From positions 27,944,001-28,008,000 of the forward strand of contig NC_083380.1 in assembly GCF_031755915.1 (NCBI RefSeq): a DNA stretch of 64,000 nt, given 5' to 3'. The notes beneath the pieces were generated by a model. The model ran no database searches and had not been told where the DNA came from. It saw nothing but the letters and a program-made list of their open reading frames with translations. The translations under genes were made by a program, and so were the position numbers. Of the stretch, positions 50,230 to 60,696 are shown piece by piece (the stretch's first letter is position 1; the number at the start of each line of letters is the position of its first letter). The stretch is from Ziziphus jujuba. Its lineage: Eukaryota; Streptophyta; Magnoliopsida; Rosales; Rhamnaceae.

Positions 50230-51540
50230 ATAGCTAATTATTATAAATGATGCAAGTAATAAAACTGATAAACTTGTCAAGCCGGTTTTGAACCATGGAA
50301 TGTAAATATTCCTCTCTTGGATTGATAACTTTTGAAGGGAAACTTGGTGATTCACGGAGTCGGGGAAACCCTGTGTTCTCCCAAAGAAACCACAGCAAAC
50401 TTGTTGTAAGCAGCTCCATCTTTGCCCTTCCCATTGTTCATGTCATAGCCATCTAGTAGCTCATTAGTCAAGCTTCCAATTTCGTAGGATTCTAGGATAT
50501 TGTGTGGTGTTCCTTTGGCAGGAACAATTTTTCCTATGGGAATGAGGCTTTTGTCAGCTGTTATAATACTGGAACTGAAAATCTGGAGCTTTTGGGAGAC
50601 AATATCGCCAACGTTATAGTGACGGAGGGAGTGGCTTTGTTAACAGCCTTGGCTTCCATTATAAATACCCAATTTGTTCGTGCCAAATTGACCATCCACT
50701 TTCTGACACTCTATTGTCCAAATAACATCACTAAACCCTATAAGACCACCTGTTGCGTAGATAAAATGACAAATATCAAATTCAAATTCAGATTCCTAAG
50801 GAGAATTATGTAATGGATAAAGACAGAAAGGAAATGAATGAGTTAAAATATGAACACCATGGTGTGCGGTGTGCTCTTTCCTTCATTTGCCACTGATTTG
50901 CAGAGAATGCCATTTAATGTAAATTCTGCATTTGTATAAACTCTGCATTCTGCACACCATTATCAACAATTCTATCAGCATTAGGAGCTGTGATTATGGT
51001 ATTTAATACCGCAAGAAAGAGGGAAAGGAAAATAATAGGGTGTAAGAGGTTTGAATGCTATGTCAAACACATTTCATTCTGGCATTACACAGAATACGTG
51101 AGAGGTGTCAGCTACAAGTCTGATAGCTCCCAACCAAAAGCTATTACATTAAACAACTCTCAAAGATGCAGTGTCAAAAAAAACAGACGAAAGCAGAAAA
51201 TTGCGAAAAAAAAAAAAAAAAAAAGAGAAAAGAACGAACATAGATATAGATTTTTTATCCAAGAATAGAACACTTGAAAATGATAAGTATGGTAAATAAG
51301 AATTGCATTCAAAAAAGAGAAAAAAGTACATTCTGCTTTGATGCAATCGCTCATAATATGACAAATGAGCATATTCCACTGGACAAGGACTTAATTGATA
51401 TGGATTATTTACCCCAAGTCATTTCATCAGTCAATAAGAATGCATGGAAAACTGAACGCAATCATCAATTTATTTTAATTATTAAAAATATTTTGTTGTT
51501 CCAAATAGGTCTGTAACTTCCATTAAAACAAACAAAAAAT
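50230..51540 (-). pseudogene. Galactose mutarotase copy B, decayed
   Basis: Aligns along its length with copy A, including introns. On the minus strand are remnants of ESPSFPSKVINPREEYLHSMV (C-terminus), of the GKIVP...ILES segment, of the GGLIGFSDVIW exon (~50700-50755) and of the NTLHG exon edge (~50850-50935). There are large internal deletions (the segment carrying YDINYVLD through the LQFYSSN region is missing) and several shifts. Intron sequence persists to about 51535 (GTAACTTCCATTAAAACA). Confidence 0.82.
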
Positions 51541-51889
51541 CATTGTCACGAACAGTTTTGAGAGCTACCAAGGGTTAAAACTTAGGGGCCTAAGATATTT
51601 TACAACTCTCTCACACGTTTCTGGTTGGTGCCAGAAACATATCCAGGTCAGCAAGGCAGTCAACACAAAGTCTTGTGCTTCTCAGCTCATACATAATGTT
51701 CTATTTTTTTCTTTACTGTTTGTTTTATTTAAAATTTGTCTAAATAAATGACTCTGTCCAAGAAACTTGATGAAAACAAATGAGCAAAAGCAGAGAAAAA
51801 AAAATTAATCGATACGTCTACAAGTCAAAATTAAATTTTTTTTTTTTTTTAAGGTATCAACAATTCAGTTTAAATAAGAGCATCTTATA
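51541..51889. other. Spacer between block copies B and C
   Basis: AT-rich, no gene or element recognised. Confidence 0.5.
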
Positions 51890-52390
51890 TATAGTGACAC
51901 TAGTTAAATAATTTTTGCTAATTATTTACAAATTTTATTATACATATTTATCAATATAGAAATCAATGTTTTATTTTTAGTTTTTCTCTATTTATCATTC
52001 TTTTTTTTTTTTAACCCAAAGAAATAAAAAATAAAAATAAAATCAGAATTTACTTTTTCTTGTGGGTTAAGCGACTCAATTAAAGTGGATTCAAAAATCA
52101 AAATCCAAGTCCAATACGGATAGGTTAGATCGACATATACTAGGGTACTCTCTCTTAATGGACATATATATATATATATATATTATAATCCCACCACTCA
52201 AAATCTAAAAGTCAAAATTTATTTGTGGGTTTCCTTTTTTCTTTTCAAATCTAATCTACTTTTCTACTCGTTCTTCTTCTTCAACTAGAATCTTAATCGT
52301 ACCGTATTAGTACATCGCTCTCTCTCTCTGTTTAATTAATAGTTCATTCAGTGTTAACTTGTCCATCTACTTATTATTATTATTTAAGAT
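51890..52390 (+). repeat. Upstream region of RING copy C (tandem block, third copy)
   Basis: Matches the end of 30520-31617 and 39450-40460 (TTTTATTATACATATTTATC, then the ATATAGAAATCAA and GTGGATTCAAAA segments). An (AT)n at 52163-52183 and CT-rich text precede the ATG at 52391. Likely the promoter of copy C. Confidence 0.7.
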
Positions 52391-53146
52391 ATGGCTGTTG
52401 AGTTGTTTGGCGGTGACTCAAAGTGTGAAGCGTGGCCGGTAGATCACATTGAGAATGAAGACCAATCTTTACCATTCCCCATGTTCCTCTTCTTTCTTCA
52501 TGCCGTGCTTTCACGCCCTGTTGTTGTTGTTGATCAGGTGGAAGAAGAAGACGGCCAACAAGAGGAACACCAACTGCTTGTTATAGATAGCGTCTGCAAA
52601 GATCATGTGGCTATGGATTACGATGTGGTAATGGATGAGGAGAGGTAGAAGGTTGCCACTCAAGAAATGCTTTCCGACATTGGAGTGGTTCCGGTTCTAG
52701 ATTTCATGGTGCAGAGGATTTTGGACGCTGCTCTTTCCATCTCCAAAGATAAACGCTTCTTGGGTCGGAAAGTTTTTCGGATTGGAGTTCACATTGACTC
52801 TTTTGTGGATAGCGATCACGATTATGATTATGATGAAGACATGGCGGCGGAATTGGATAATGATTATGAAGATGAATACATGGTGGAATTGGATGGTGAA
52901 GATGATTTGGACCCTAAGTTTGAGCCAGCCAGTAGAGTTTCCATTGAATAGTTGGAGAGGGTCAAGGTTGAAGATTGTTTGAAAGGAGAAGCTGGATGTT
53001 GTTCTGTTTGCTTTGAAGATTTGGAAACTGGGTGTGAAGCTACTCGTATGCCTTGCTCGCATCTCTTTCATGGAGATTGTATTGTCAAGTGGCTCCAAAC
53101 TAGCAAATTCTGTCCCTTGTGTAGGTTTCAAATGCCAGATTTGTGA
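52391..53146 (+). pseudogene. RING-H2 E3 ubiquitin-ligase-like gene, copy C, two in-frame TAG codons
   Basis: A single 252-codon frame, unlike copies A and B which have shifts. It starts MAVELFGGDSKCEAW, has an acidic middle (DHDYDYDEDMAAELDND), and ends with a complete C3H2C3 RING-H2: CSVC, 14 residues, CSH, LF, HGDC, 10 residues, CPLC. The metal ligands are all present. Only two changes interrupt it: TAG at 52646-52648 (TCC in copies A and B) and TAG at 52949-52951 (GAG in copy A). The second lies before the RING, so the finger is not translated unless there is readthrough or re-initiation at the later ATGs. Confidence 0.85.
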
Positions 53147-53739
53147 CTAGTTTAAGTACTTTGTATAGTGTATGTATACAGAAGAAAAGAAGAAAGAGTG
53201 TTATCTAAATTGCATATATATATATATATATATATAAAATACAATGAACAAATTAAATTCTAGTTTCTCTGCTTTCACAAAGATTCTCTGTTCTTCGACC
53301 AATTGATCAATTTGTTCATAATCCTTATTATTCAGTCTTTGATAAAGAATTTCACATGTAGTTATTTGCTTAGTTTTATTTTAATTTTTATTATTTTATT
53401 AGTCTAATCCGAAAGCCATGTAGATTAAGTTGCTTACCAGAATGCCAAAGCATGTAAATTATGTGTGATTGCTTTTTCTTTGTTTTTGTTTTGCCTTTTA
53501 TTTGAATTGTCGAATTATCATCTGCAATTATGAACTCTGAAGTATACAGCTGTTTGAGTTAATGCAAATTATTTTATAGTCCAAACAATAAATAAATAAA
53601 TAAACTTTGTAATTACCGACACCCTTGAAGAATCTGCGTAACATACACACTAGGAACTGCTTGTATACTTCCAAGTAGGGCAACACAAAAAGCTAATTGA
53701 AGGGGATTGCAAAAAGCAAATGTAATGAAAACAAAACTA
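53147..53739. other. Spacer between RING C and mutarotase C relic
   Basis: Matches the RING-to-mutarotase spacers of copies A and B in part (CCGAAAGCCATGTAGATTAA, GCCAAAGCATGTAAATTATG). It contains (AT)n at 53214-53235. No gene. Confidence 0.65.
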
Positions 53740-53938
53740 GATATTATGACAAAATCAAATTCAGACTCCAAAGGAGAATTATATAACAAAGACAGATAGG
53801 AAATGAATGAGTATATAAATCATGTAGCATGTTCTTACCTTCATTAGCCACTAATTTGTAGAGGATGCCATTTAATGCAAATTCTGCATTTGCAATTCTG
53901 TATACAACACGACCCATCATGGCTCCGAAGTAGACTTT
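53740..53938 (-). pseudogene. Galactose mutarotase copy C, one-exon relic
   Basis: Minus strand: a single exon with VYFGAMMGRVVYRIANAEFA and KLVANEGKN, matching the 34107-33984 exon of copy A, plus a little intron. A donor-like GTAAGAAC now follows GAAG earlier than in copy A. It breaks off abruptly at 53938 into a T-run. The rest of the gene is absent. Confidence 0.8.
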
Positions 53939-54671
53939 TTTTTTTCCGGGATTTTTCAATCTTTTGTGTTTCTGATGTATGTTATCCCATTGCAGCTGTA
54001 TTTGCATTTACAGATGAAAGCTTTTTATTTTATAGCAAATGGCACAGGAATATTATTCGTAGTAACTTTTCGTAGGGATTTTTTTCTTTTTTCAGAATTT
54101 GGTATCCTTGAGATACATTTCACTAGTACTGTATATCTGTTGCTACATTGGCTTTTTGTGTTTTATGGTGATATTGACTTCGGTTCAAAATGCAAGCATC
54201 CTTTTTGATGTAGAACTGGTTGCTTATAAAACAGCATGGTCATCCATCATGAATATGGCTCTGTGATAGCCATTTGATTATGGGTTTTTTTTTTTTTTTT
54301 TTAAATTTTATTATTATTATTTTTATGTTTTGGGAGTAACATGATAACAGCTTATTTGTGGGACAGAGGGATGGACAGACTACTGAGACACACAATCACA
54401 ATCTCCCACAGTTACTGAAACTCTGACACTACAACGCGAGTGAGACTTAGTGATGCATAAACAAATGGACACTTTTGACACCCCGCATAAATACACACCA
54501 ACAAGGATTATACAATAAAAGTTTCTCACTTTGCATCATAGTTTGATACATGAAATACAACAGCAAAAGCATTCATTTCTTGTGCACGTTCCGGAATTCC
54601 TACCAAACCATCATTTTATTTCCTAATCCCAACCTCAACTGTTTGCATATATCAAAAAACGATACAAGAGG
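53939..54671. other. Intergenic DNA, nothing identified
   Basis: Mixed composition with T-runs at 54283-54302. Two short overlapping frames at 53966-54208 lack family features. Confidence 0.45.
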
Positions 54672-54679
54672 AAGCTAAC

Positions 54680-55859
54680 CAGGGCCGGCTTAAGGCATAG
54701 GCCTATAAGGCAATTGCCTAGGACCCCATTTTGTTAGGGCCCCAAAAAAAACATTATATATATATATATATAATATATATACATGTATTTATTAAATAGA
54801 ATAAAATTATTAGTTTATTTTGAAAATTCAAAAATTTTGATTTAAAAAGAATTTTAAATTATCTCTAATTGATTATTTATTTTTTTTGGACGAATTCTAA
54901 TTGACTATTTATTAGAATAATTATCTTTAATTATTTTTATTTTTGAAAAATAATACTAATTAAATCTAATTAAATATTTTATATTCCATAATTGATTAGA
55001 TTTTAATGATAAAAAAAGAGAAAAAAATGTTAAATACTCCTCTTGTTTGTACACTTTTTCTCATTTGTCTATGCGTTTTTTCTCATCTAACTTATTTATT
55101 TTCATCATTTCTTATTCATTCATCTTTTATATTTGTCTAATTTTGATATTCAACCTTTATAATTTGCAATTTTGATTCAAATGGGTCTAAAATAAAAAGT
55201 AAGTTTATAAATTATTATTTATTTTAATGAATTTATATTGTTCATTCCTATAATATTTTTAATTTTTCTTTTTTTGTTTTCTATGAATCCATATTTACTA
55301 ATTGTTCTTGCTGTTTATAAAAATTTACTAATTGTTTTTGCTGTATATAAAAACTAGACTTTATGTTTCTATAGTTTCTGCTTTCTTTTCTTTTTTTCCC
55401 TTTTTATCTTATCTTAATTTGAATAAATTGATTAGATTTATTTTGATAACTAAAAATCTAAAAGAAAAATAAATTCATAAACAAAAAAATAGCACTTGAG
55501 ATAATAAATTTTATAAAAAAAATTAAATTCTTTTCTCAATGTAGAGATTTATTATTATGTGTTAATATAGTTTCAATGGAAAGAAGTTTTTCAAAATTAA
55601 AATTAATAAAATCTTATTTACGTGCAACTATGTCTCAACAAGATGAAACAATTTAGCAATTTAATTAATTAAAAAAATTTATTATCAAATCTTGAATATA
55701 AAAATTTAATTACTAACTTTATATTAAAAAAAAAATATATATATATATATATATATTTAAATTTTATATAGAAAATCCATTTTATTAAAAATAATATTTA
55801 ATTAAGGCCTCAAATATTGTTTTTTGCCTAGGGCCTAAAAAATTCTTAAGACGGCCTGG
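54680..55859 (+). mobile_element. hAT transposon, decayed, ~1.2 kb
   Basis: The left end is CAGGGCCGGCTTAAGGC and the right end, reversed, is CAGGCCGTCTTAAG, an imperfect hAT-type inverted terminal repeat. Flanking AAGCTAAC and GAGCTAGC are an imperfect 8-bp target-site duplication. Subterminal TGCCTAGGGCCC-type text is mirrored at both ends. The body is AT-rich and keeps only a transposase C-terminal trace (55560-55700). Confidence 0.75.
55560..55700 (+). pseudogene. hAT transposase C-terminal remnant
   Basis: A + strand stretch reads VSMERSFSKLKLIKSYLRA followed by TMSQQDE, closely the dimerisation (hATC) segment of TTF-type zinc-finger hAT transposases. In-frame stops lie before and after it. 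It identifies the surrounding element as a deleted hAT copy. Confidence 0.75.
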
Positions 55860-56083
55860 AGCTAGCCAGAATCTCGCCTTTGAATCGTCTACTTTCACTG
55901 CACCAACGAAACCTCTTCCTACCCAATTACTTCATTTGCTTTATTCTGCTTTCAAATCCAAGAATTATTATTTCTTGCTTGAACCTATCTATTGTCTCCC
56001 CATTTTCCAAGCTATTAGACTTCAAACAGTGTTTTTTGAGCAAAGACTTGAAACAGAGTTGTGTTGCTACTTTCTAGTATGTA

Positions 56084-56370
56084 ATGGAACTTTATCTGTC
56101 CCAATTAGTACAGAAGGCATCTAGAACTCAAATCACATTTCAAAGCATCGGTTACCTTTCGCGAGAATGCAATAGCAAAGGTCAGCTACTACAAATCCAT
56201 GCCCAACTGGTCACAAGGGAACTCATTCACAATCCTCCATTAGCAAGCAAACTCATTGCATCTTTTTCATCATTTCCCTCCCATGCACAATTTCTACTGC
56301 CCATGCCATTGCCAAGCAAGTAGATGTTCTATTTTCCCTTCCATCTCTAGTTTGGCTTCAAAATATACTG
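56084..56370 (+). pseudogene. Pentatricopeptide-repeat (PPR) gene N-terminal fragment
   Basis: The frame MELYLSQLVQ... contains the typical first-repeat text of plant organellar PPR proteins, QLLQIHAQLVTRELIHNPPL, then LASKLIASFSS. A shift near 56290 changes frame, where STAHAIAKQVDVL continues the homology to about 56370, after which it is lost. PPR proteins bind organellar RNA. This fragment of about 90 codons is a broken relic. Confidence 0.75.
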
Positions 56371-56429
56371 AAGAAATCATAATTAAAGTTTGAATTTTAA
56401 AATAGTTTTAGATAAAATTTTTAACTTAT

Positions 56430-56475
56430 TCTTACTAATTAAATAAAACAAATTTACTTTACAGTATAATTTATT

Positions 56476-56508
<33 letters not shown>

Positions 56509-56840
56509 TAACAATATATATATATATATATATATATAAAGATCACTTTACTTTTACTTGTACGCAAGAAACTCAATTAAATGTATTCAAATGGAACACT
56601 AATTTAGCTCTACCCACACTACGATTTATTTATTTTTACATTAAACTACTAATTAATAATTGGATTAATCAAAATATAACTCTAATTCCTGGATTTTAAA
56701 ACATTTTTCAAATAACACAAACTCTTATACATTATTCAAAATACAACTCTAATACATTATTATTAATCTTATCCGAAAGTCATATGGATTAAATTGCTTA
56801 TCGGAATGCCAAAGCACATAAATCAGTCTACTAACTTCCC
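56430..56840 (+). repeat. Relic D of the RING/mutarotase block, genes lost
   Basis: An upstream-like piece (about 56460-56600, (AT)n followed by GCAAGAAACTCAATTAAATG, cf. GTTAAGCGACTCAATTAAAG in copy C) is followed by a spacer-like piece at 56765-56840 (TTATCCGAAAGTCATATGGA and GGAATGCCAAAGCACATAAA, cf. 53400-53465). No RING coding sequence lies between. Confidence 0.5.
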
Positions 56841-57314
56841 CTTCTAGTGTAACTGGATTTACATTCAACTTTTCATGATTTGTTCACATCTTTTTTAATT
56901 TTTATTTTTATCATTTCTCAACATATACAAACATGTTCAGATGGAAAATAATAAAAATAAACATAATTTTACCAAAACAAATTCCATAAATAATGTGATT
57001 TTATTTTATTTATGGAAAAAATTAGATAAGTAAACACATTTGAATTTGAATTCCATAATTAAATATTATTATATGGATGTCAAAATTTTATTCCTTAACA
57101 GATTTTTATGATATAGACTGAAAAAAAAAATTCAGATTCAAATATACTTATTAATAATAAAACTTTTAAAAATCACCAGCCAGATCGATTTTATCAATCA
57201 GATCAACACCAACAAAATGCAACAAATGTTAAAAGTTCGATTGCTGAAACTTTGTGAGGTTCCAAACTTTAATGAAAAATAAAAAATTAATAGCGTTGAG
57301 ACGATTATAATGGA

Positions 57315-57316
<2 letters not shown>
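56841..57316. other. AT-rich intergenic DNA
   Basis: No family-like open frame, RNA gene or element terminus recognised. Confidence 0.5.

Positions 57317-57408
<92 letters not shown>
57317..57408. repeat. Long (TA)n microsatellite, ~90 bases
   Basis: Uninterrupted TA dinucleotides for about 90 bases. Likely cruciform-prone and unstable in length. It lies in the AT-rich DNA that precedes the truncated LTR at 57664. Confidence 0.95.
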
Positions 57409-57413
<5 letters not shown>

Positions 57414-57663
57414 TTAATTTTATTACATATTAACGATATATTTAATATTATTATTATTATATGTTTCAGTATATCAAATTGCTATTTAATTATAATTTAT
57501 TATTTTAGATTATTTTTTATAACAAATAATGTATAATATAATTTAAAGTTTTGTATATAAACGTACAAACAATATATAATAACAATATTATTTTTTAATA
57601 TTTTACATAATATAATATTATAATATTATATATAGATTTTTTCCTAATAAAGTTTTTTTTTTT

Positions 57664-57944
57664 CCAAAAGGTGCCAGGAGTTGACTTTTTATGGTTGTAG
57701 AATTTTGCCTTTGAATTTTGTATGGTTGTAAAGTGCTCGTCGATACGAGTTCATAGACTAGCGGCACGCTTTAATTGGACATCTGGTTAAGAAGTTATGG
57801 ACATGTGAAGTTTTTCGAATACCATAATATTTTAATATATCTGGCTTAAGTGAACAGTAATGCCACGTGTTGACATCTGAGAGGTCCACATGGGTGAACA
57901 GTGTCACCCACGGTGGCTTTTATTTTGGCAAAATAGAGAGGGAG

Positions 57945-57987
<43 letters not shown>

Positions 57988-60467
57988 CCACCGGCCACCA
58001 CCGGTTGGCCATCGTCCGGCCACCGGAGGGCCACACTCACCACCCCACTGCCTCCGCCTCCTCAATTCCGACCGGCCACCCAAATCTCACGGCCAACCGG
58101 CCAGTAACAAGCCGGGATCGGAGCGTTTTTCGGCGACGGTGATTTTTCCCCTCCACCATTGGCCACTGCCGTTTGACCCATTTCTAGCCATTTTTAGGCC
58201 ACACGCACCAGCCACCACTCACCACCTCCTTATTTTCGTCCAGCCCACCAAATTTCACGGTTACCAGACCTCCGGCGCGCCGGGATCGGAGTATTTTCCG
58301 GCGAGGGGCCGAAAATCTTCAAACCCAGATCTCTTCGCCGTCCGGCCTCCGTTTGCCTCACCGCCGGTCCCGTTGGAACCCTCTCCCCTTGATCTACAAA
58401 ATCCCCAAAAATCTCAGCCATCGGCCACCGGATGCACCGCCGTCGGTGACTGTTGCAGGTGACCACGACGGCTCACCGGAGAAATCACTATTCCGGTGAG
58501 TACCCAGTTGCACCGCCGGTCCTTCTCCACTAATTCCGATACCCTGAACCCAGATCCAGCGTCCTTTTCCTCCAATTCATGATAGTTTGGGAGAATCGAT
58601 GCTCTAAAGGCCGAAAGCTTTCTGGCGAGATTCCGGCCACCTCGGGTCCGATCTCCGGGAAGTAAGACCGGATTCGTAATCCTCGTCACTCAAGTTTCGT
58701 TTTGGTATATTACTCGTCAATTTTGGTTAACGTTTGTGTTTAACCCCCTGGGTACCGGGTATTATTTACCCTAATAAAATATTAATTTATTTGCGATGTG
58801 TAATGTTGTTGTTCTAGGAGTACGGGTGCATCGTGGAATTGATCCCATAAAGGATCTTGGATTAATTGCGTGCTCCAGGTGAGTGACCCACCTTTAAAAC
58901 CATTTTGGGGTGATTAATTATGTTTATATGGTATTAATTTGATATCTAGAATTATGCTCATATGGTGGGATTTAAATATAATTGTGGAAAAAATATTATT
59001 TTATATATATATATATACCCATTGGTGCTAAACGGAAATTTTGGGTTATTAAGAAATTCCCGATTTTTTATTATTGTGATTTAATTGTATTTATTACGCA
59101 TGAGCAAGGTATTTTCATTAATTAATTATATCTAGATTTTAATATTATTTTTGGGCATGATTGGTTTAAAGATTTCAAGGAAAATATTGATTTAAATTGG
59201 TGGTTTCAAATTTCATAATTATGCCCGTGGAATATTATTTGATGGACTTTGTGATACGAGAAAAAATTATTTGTATATTGTTATCGATGATTTTGTACCG
59301 GAAATGTTAAAGGAAAATGTGGGATGATGAATTTGAAAAATGGTATAATTCCCACGGTGAATTTTGGAAAATTGGTACTGTAATAAAAAACTTAATAATT
59401 GGTTTTAAACGCACTCATACAGTATTGGTGTTCTTGCTGTATATGTGATTAGCGCGCAAGTTATTATATCTCCCGTGAGTTGACATTGGACCAAGGGCAG
59501 GCAAGTTTGATATTGGCCATAGCCGCCCCCCTCCGTGGCCGAGATGACGGTTTCAGCAGCGTCGCTGTCGGGACGCCGAAGCGCCGTATGCAAGTTTCTC
59601 TTTTTAACCTCCCCGCCAGTCGGTGCTCGGGACGCTGGGTATCGGAGGGCATCACTGGTATATGGTGTGGTGCGTCAAGTATAAATTTTCAGATAGAAAT
59701 TTCAAACCCTAAAGTGTTCAAAAATTATTTATTGTGTTTTATTACATTTTATTTATATTTGGATTATTTAATTGTTATTTATTAAATTAATGATTCCTTG
59801 ATTTTTGGGCATATGAACAATCGGGTTTTGTGAAAATGTTTTAAAAGGGGAACCTTTCCAACGGAGTGAATAGTGAAAGTTTTGAGAGAAAATATTATTT
59901 TCAATTAATTATTATTTATTTATTTATTTATTCTTAATTAATCAAATGTACTGTGATTATCGTTACTATTATATTTGTGCAGTAGATAGGGTCACTCACT
60001 GAGATGATTAGCATCTTATATTTTTAAATTTCGTTCCCCTAGGTACAAGGATTGGGAGACGTTGATTGTCCGGGGTGAGCCCGACGTCTCAGTTCATTGC
60101 CGAAAGTCCAAGAAGCATTTCTTTCCTTTTTCCTTTCCATCTTGTATTGCTTCCTTATTTGTCATTATATTAATTCCATATTTATTTTTATAATGCTCTG
60201 TATACTGTATTGGACATTTGGTTATTAATTATGCACTGATTTTCTGTTATTCATTTGGAGTGCTGCAAATTTGTGGAATTATATTGTAGTAATGTGGGAG
60301 GAATAAGGGGATGTATATAGAAGTATGTTTTCAGTGCAAGAAAATTGTGGTAAGTCCAACCCTTAGGGGAGGTTCTGCAGGATTTTCCATTGGAGGGTCC
60401 GGTAGGGTTTCCCTGAGATCAGGGCTTGTCTAGGGTTCCGGTGAGGAATTTTGGACGGGTCCTGACA
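57664..60467 (+). mobile_element. Ty3/gypsy LTR, 5'-truncated
   Basis: Begins abruptly at CCAAAAGGTGCCAGGAGTTGAC, about 250 bases inside the family LTR (compare 43470), next to a T-run, and continues to GGGTCCTGACA at 60467. It carries all later landmarks: the GA-rich leader (57939-57983), the GTGAGTGACCCACC segment (58880-58893), the GC-rich conserved block (59410-59690) and the palindrome region near 60000. With the left end lost, no target-site duplication can be tested. Confidence 0.9.
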
Positions 60468-60696
60468 AATATGCTGTGCGATCCATGATTCCAGCTGTCG
60501 CTGGCACTCTGCTACTAATACAGATCAGGATGGTTGTCCATATTGGCAGTTCGATCCCCTAAACTCGTAGGCAACATAGTTACGAAGCTTATAATCTGCC
60601 ATACCTAGAACACATAGCTCCCACAGGATGGCCATACATATATGCACGCTAATATGTAATGACAGTTATCCTGTGGCCAAGGATGGAGACCGCTAG
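60468..60696 (-). mobile_element. Divergent LTR relative, left part
   Basis: Sequence between two gypsy LTRs. Together with 63755-64000 it appears to be the host into which the LTR at 60697 inserted. It is not alignable by eye to the main family, but its right-hand partner is. Confidence 0.4.

Noticed and set aside
57890..58466. A 190-codon plus-strand frame rich in Pro, His and Arg
   Set aside because: It starts in the (GA)n leader of the truncated gypsy LTR and is not kept open in the other LTR copies.
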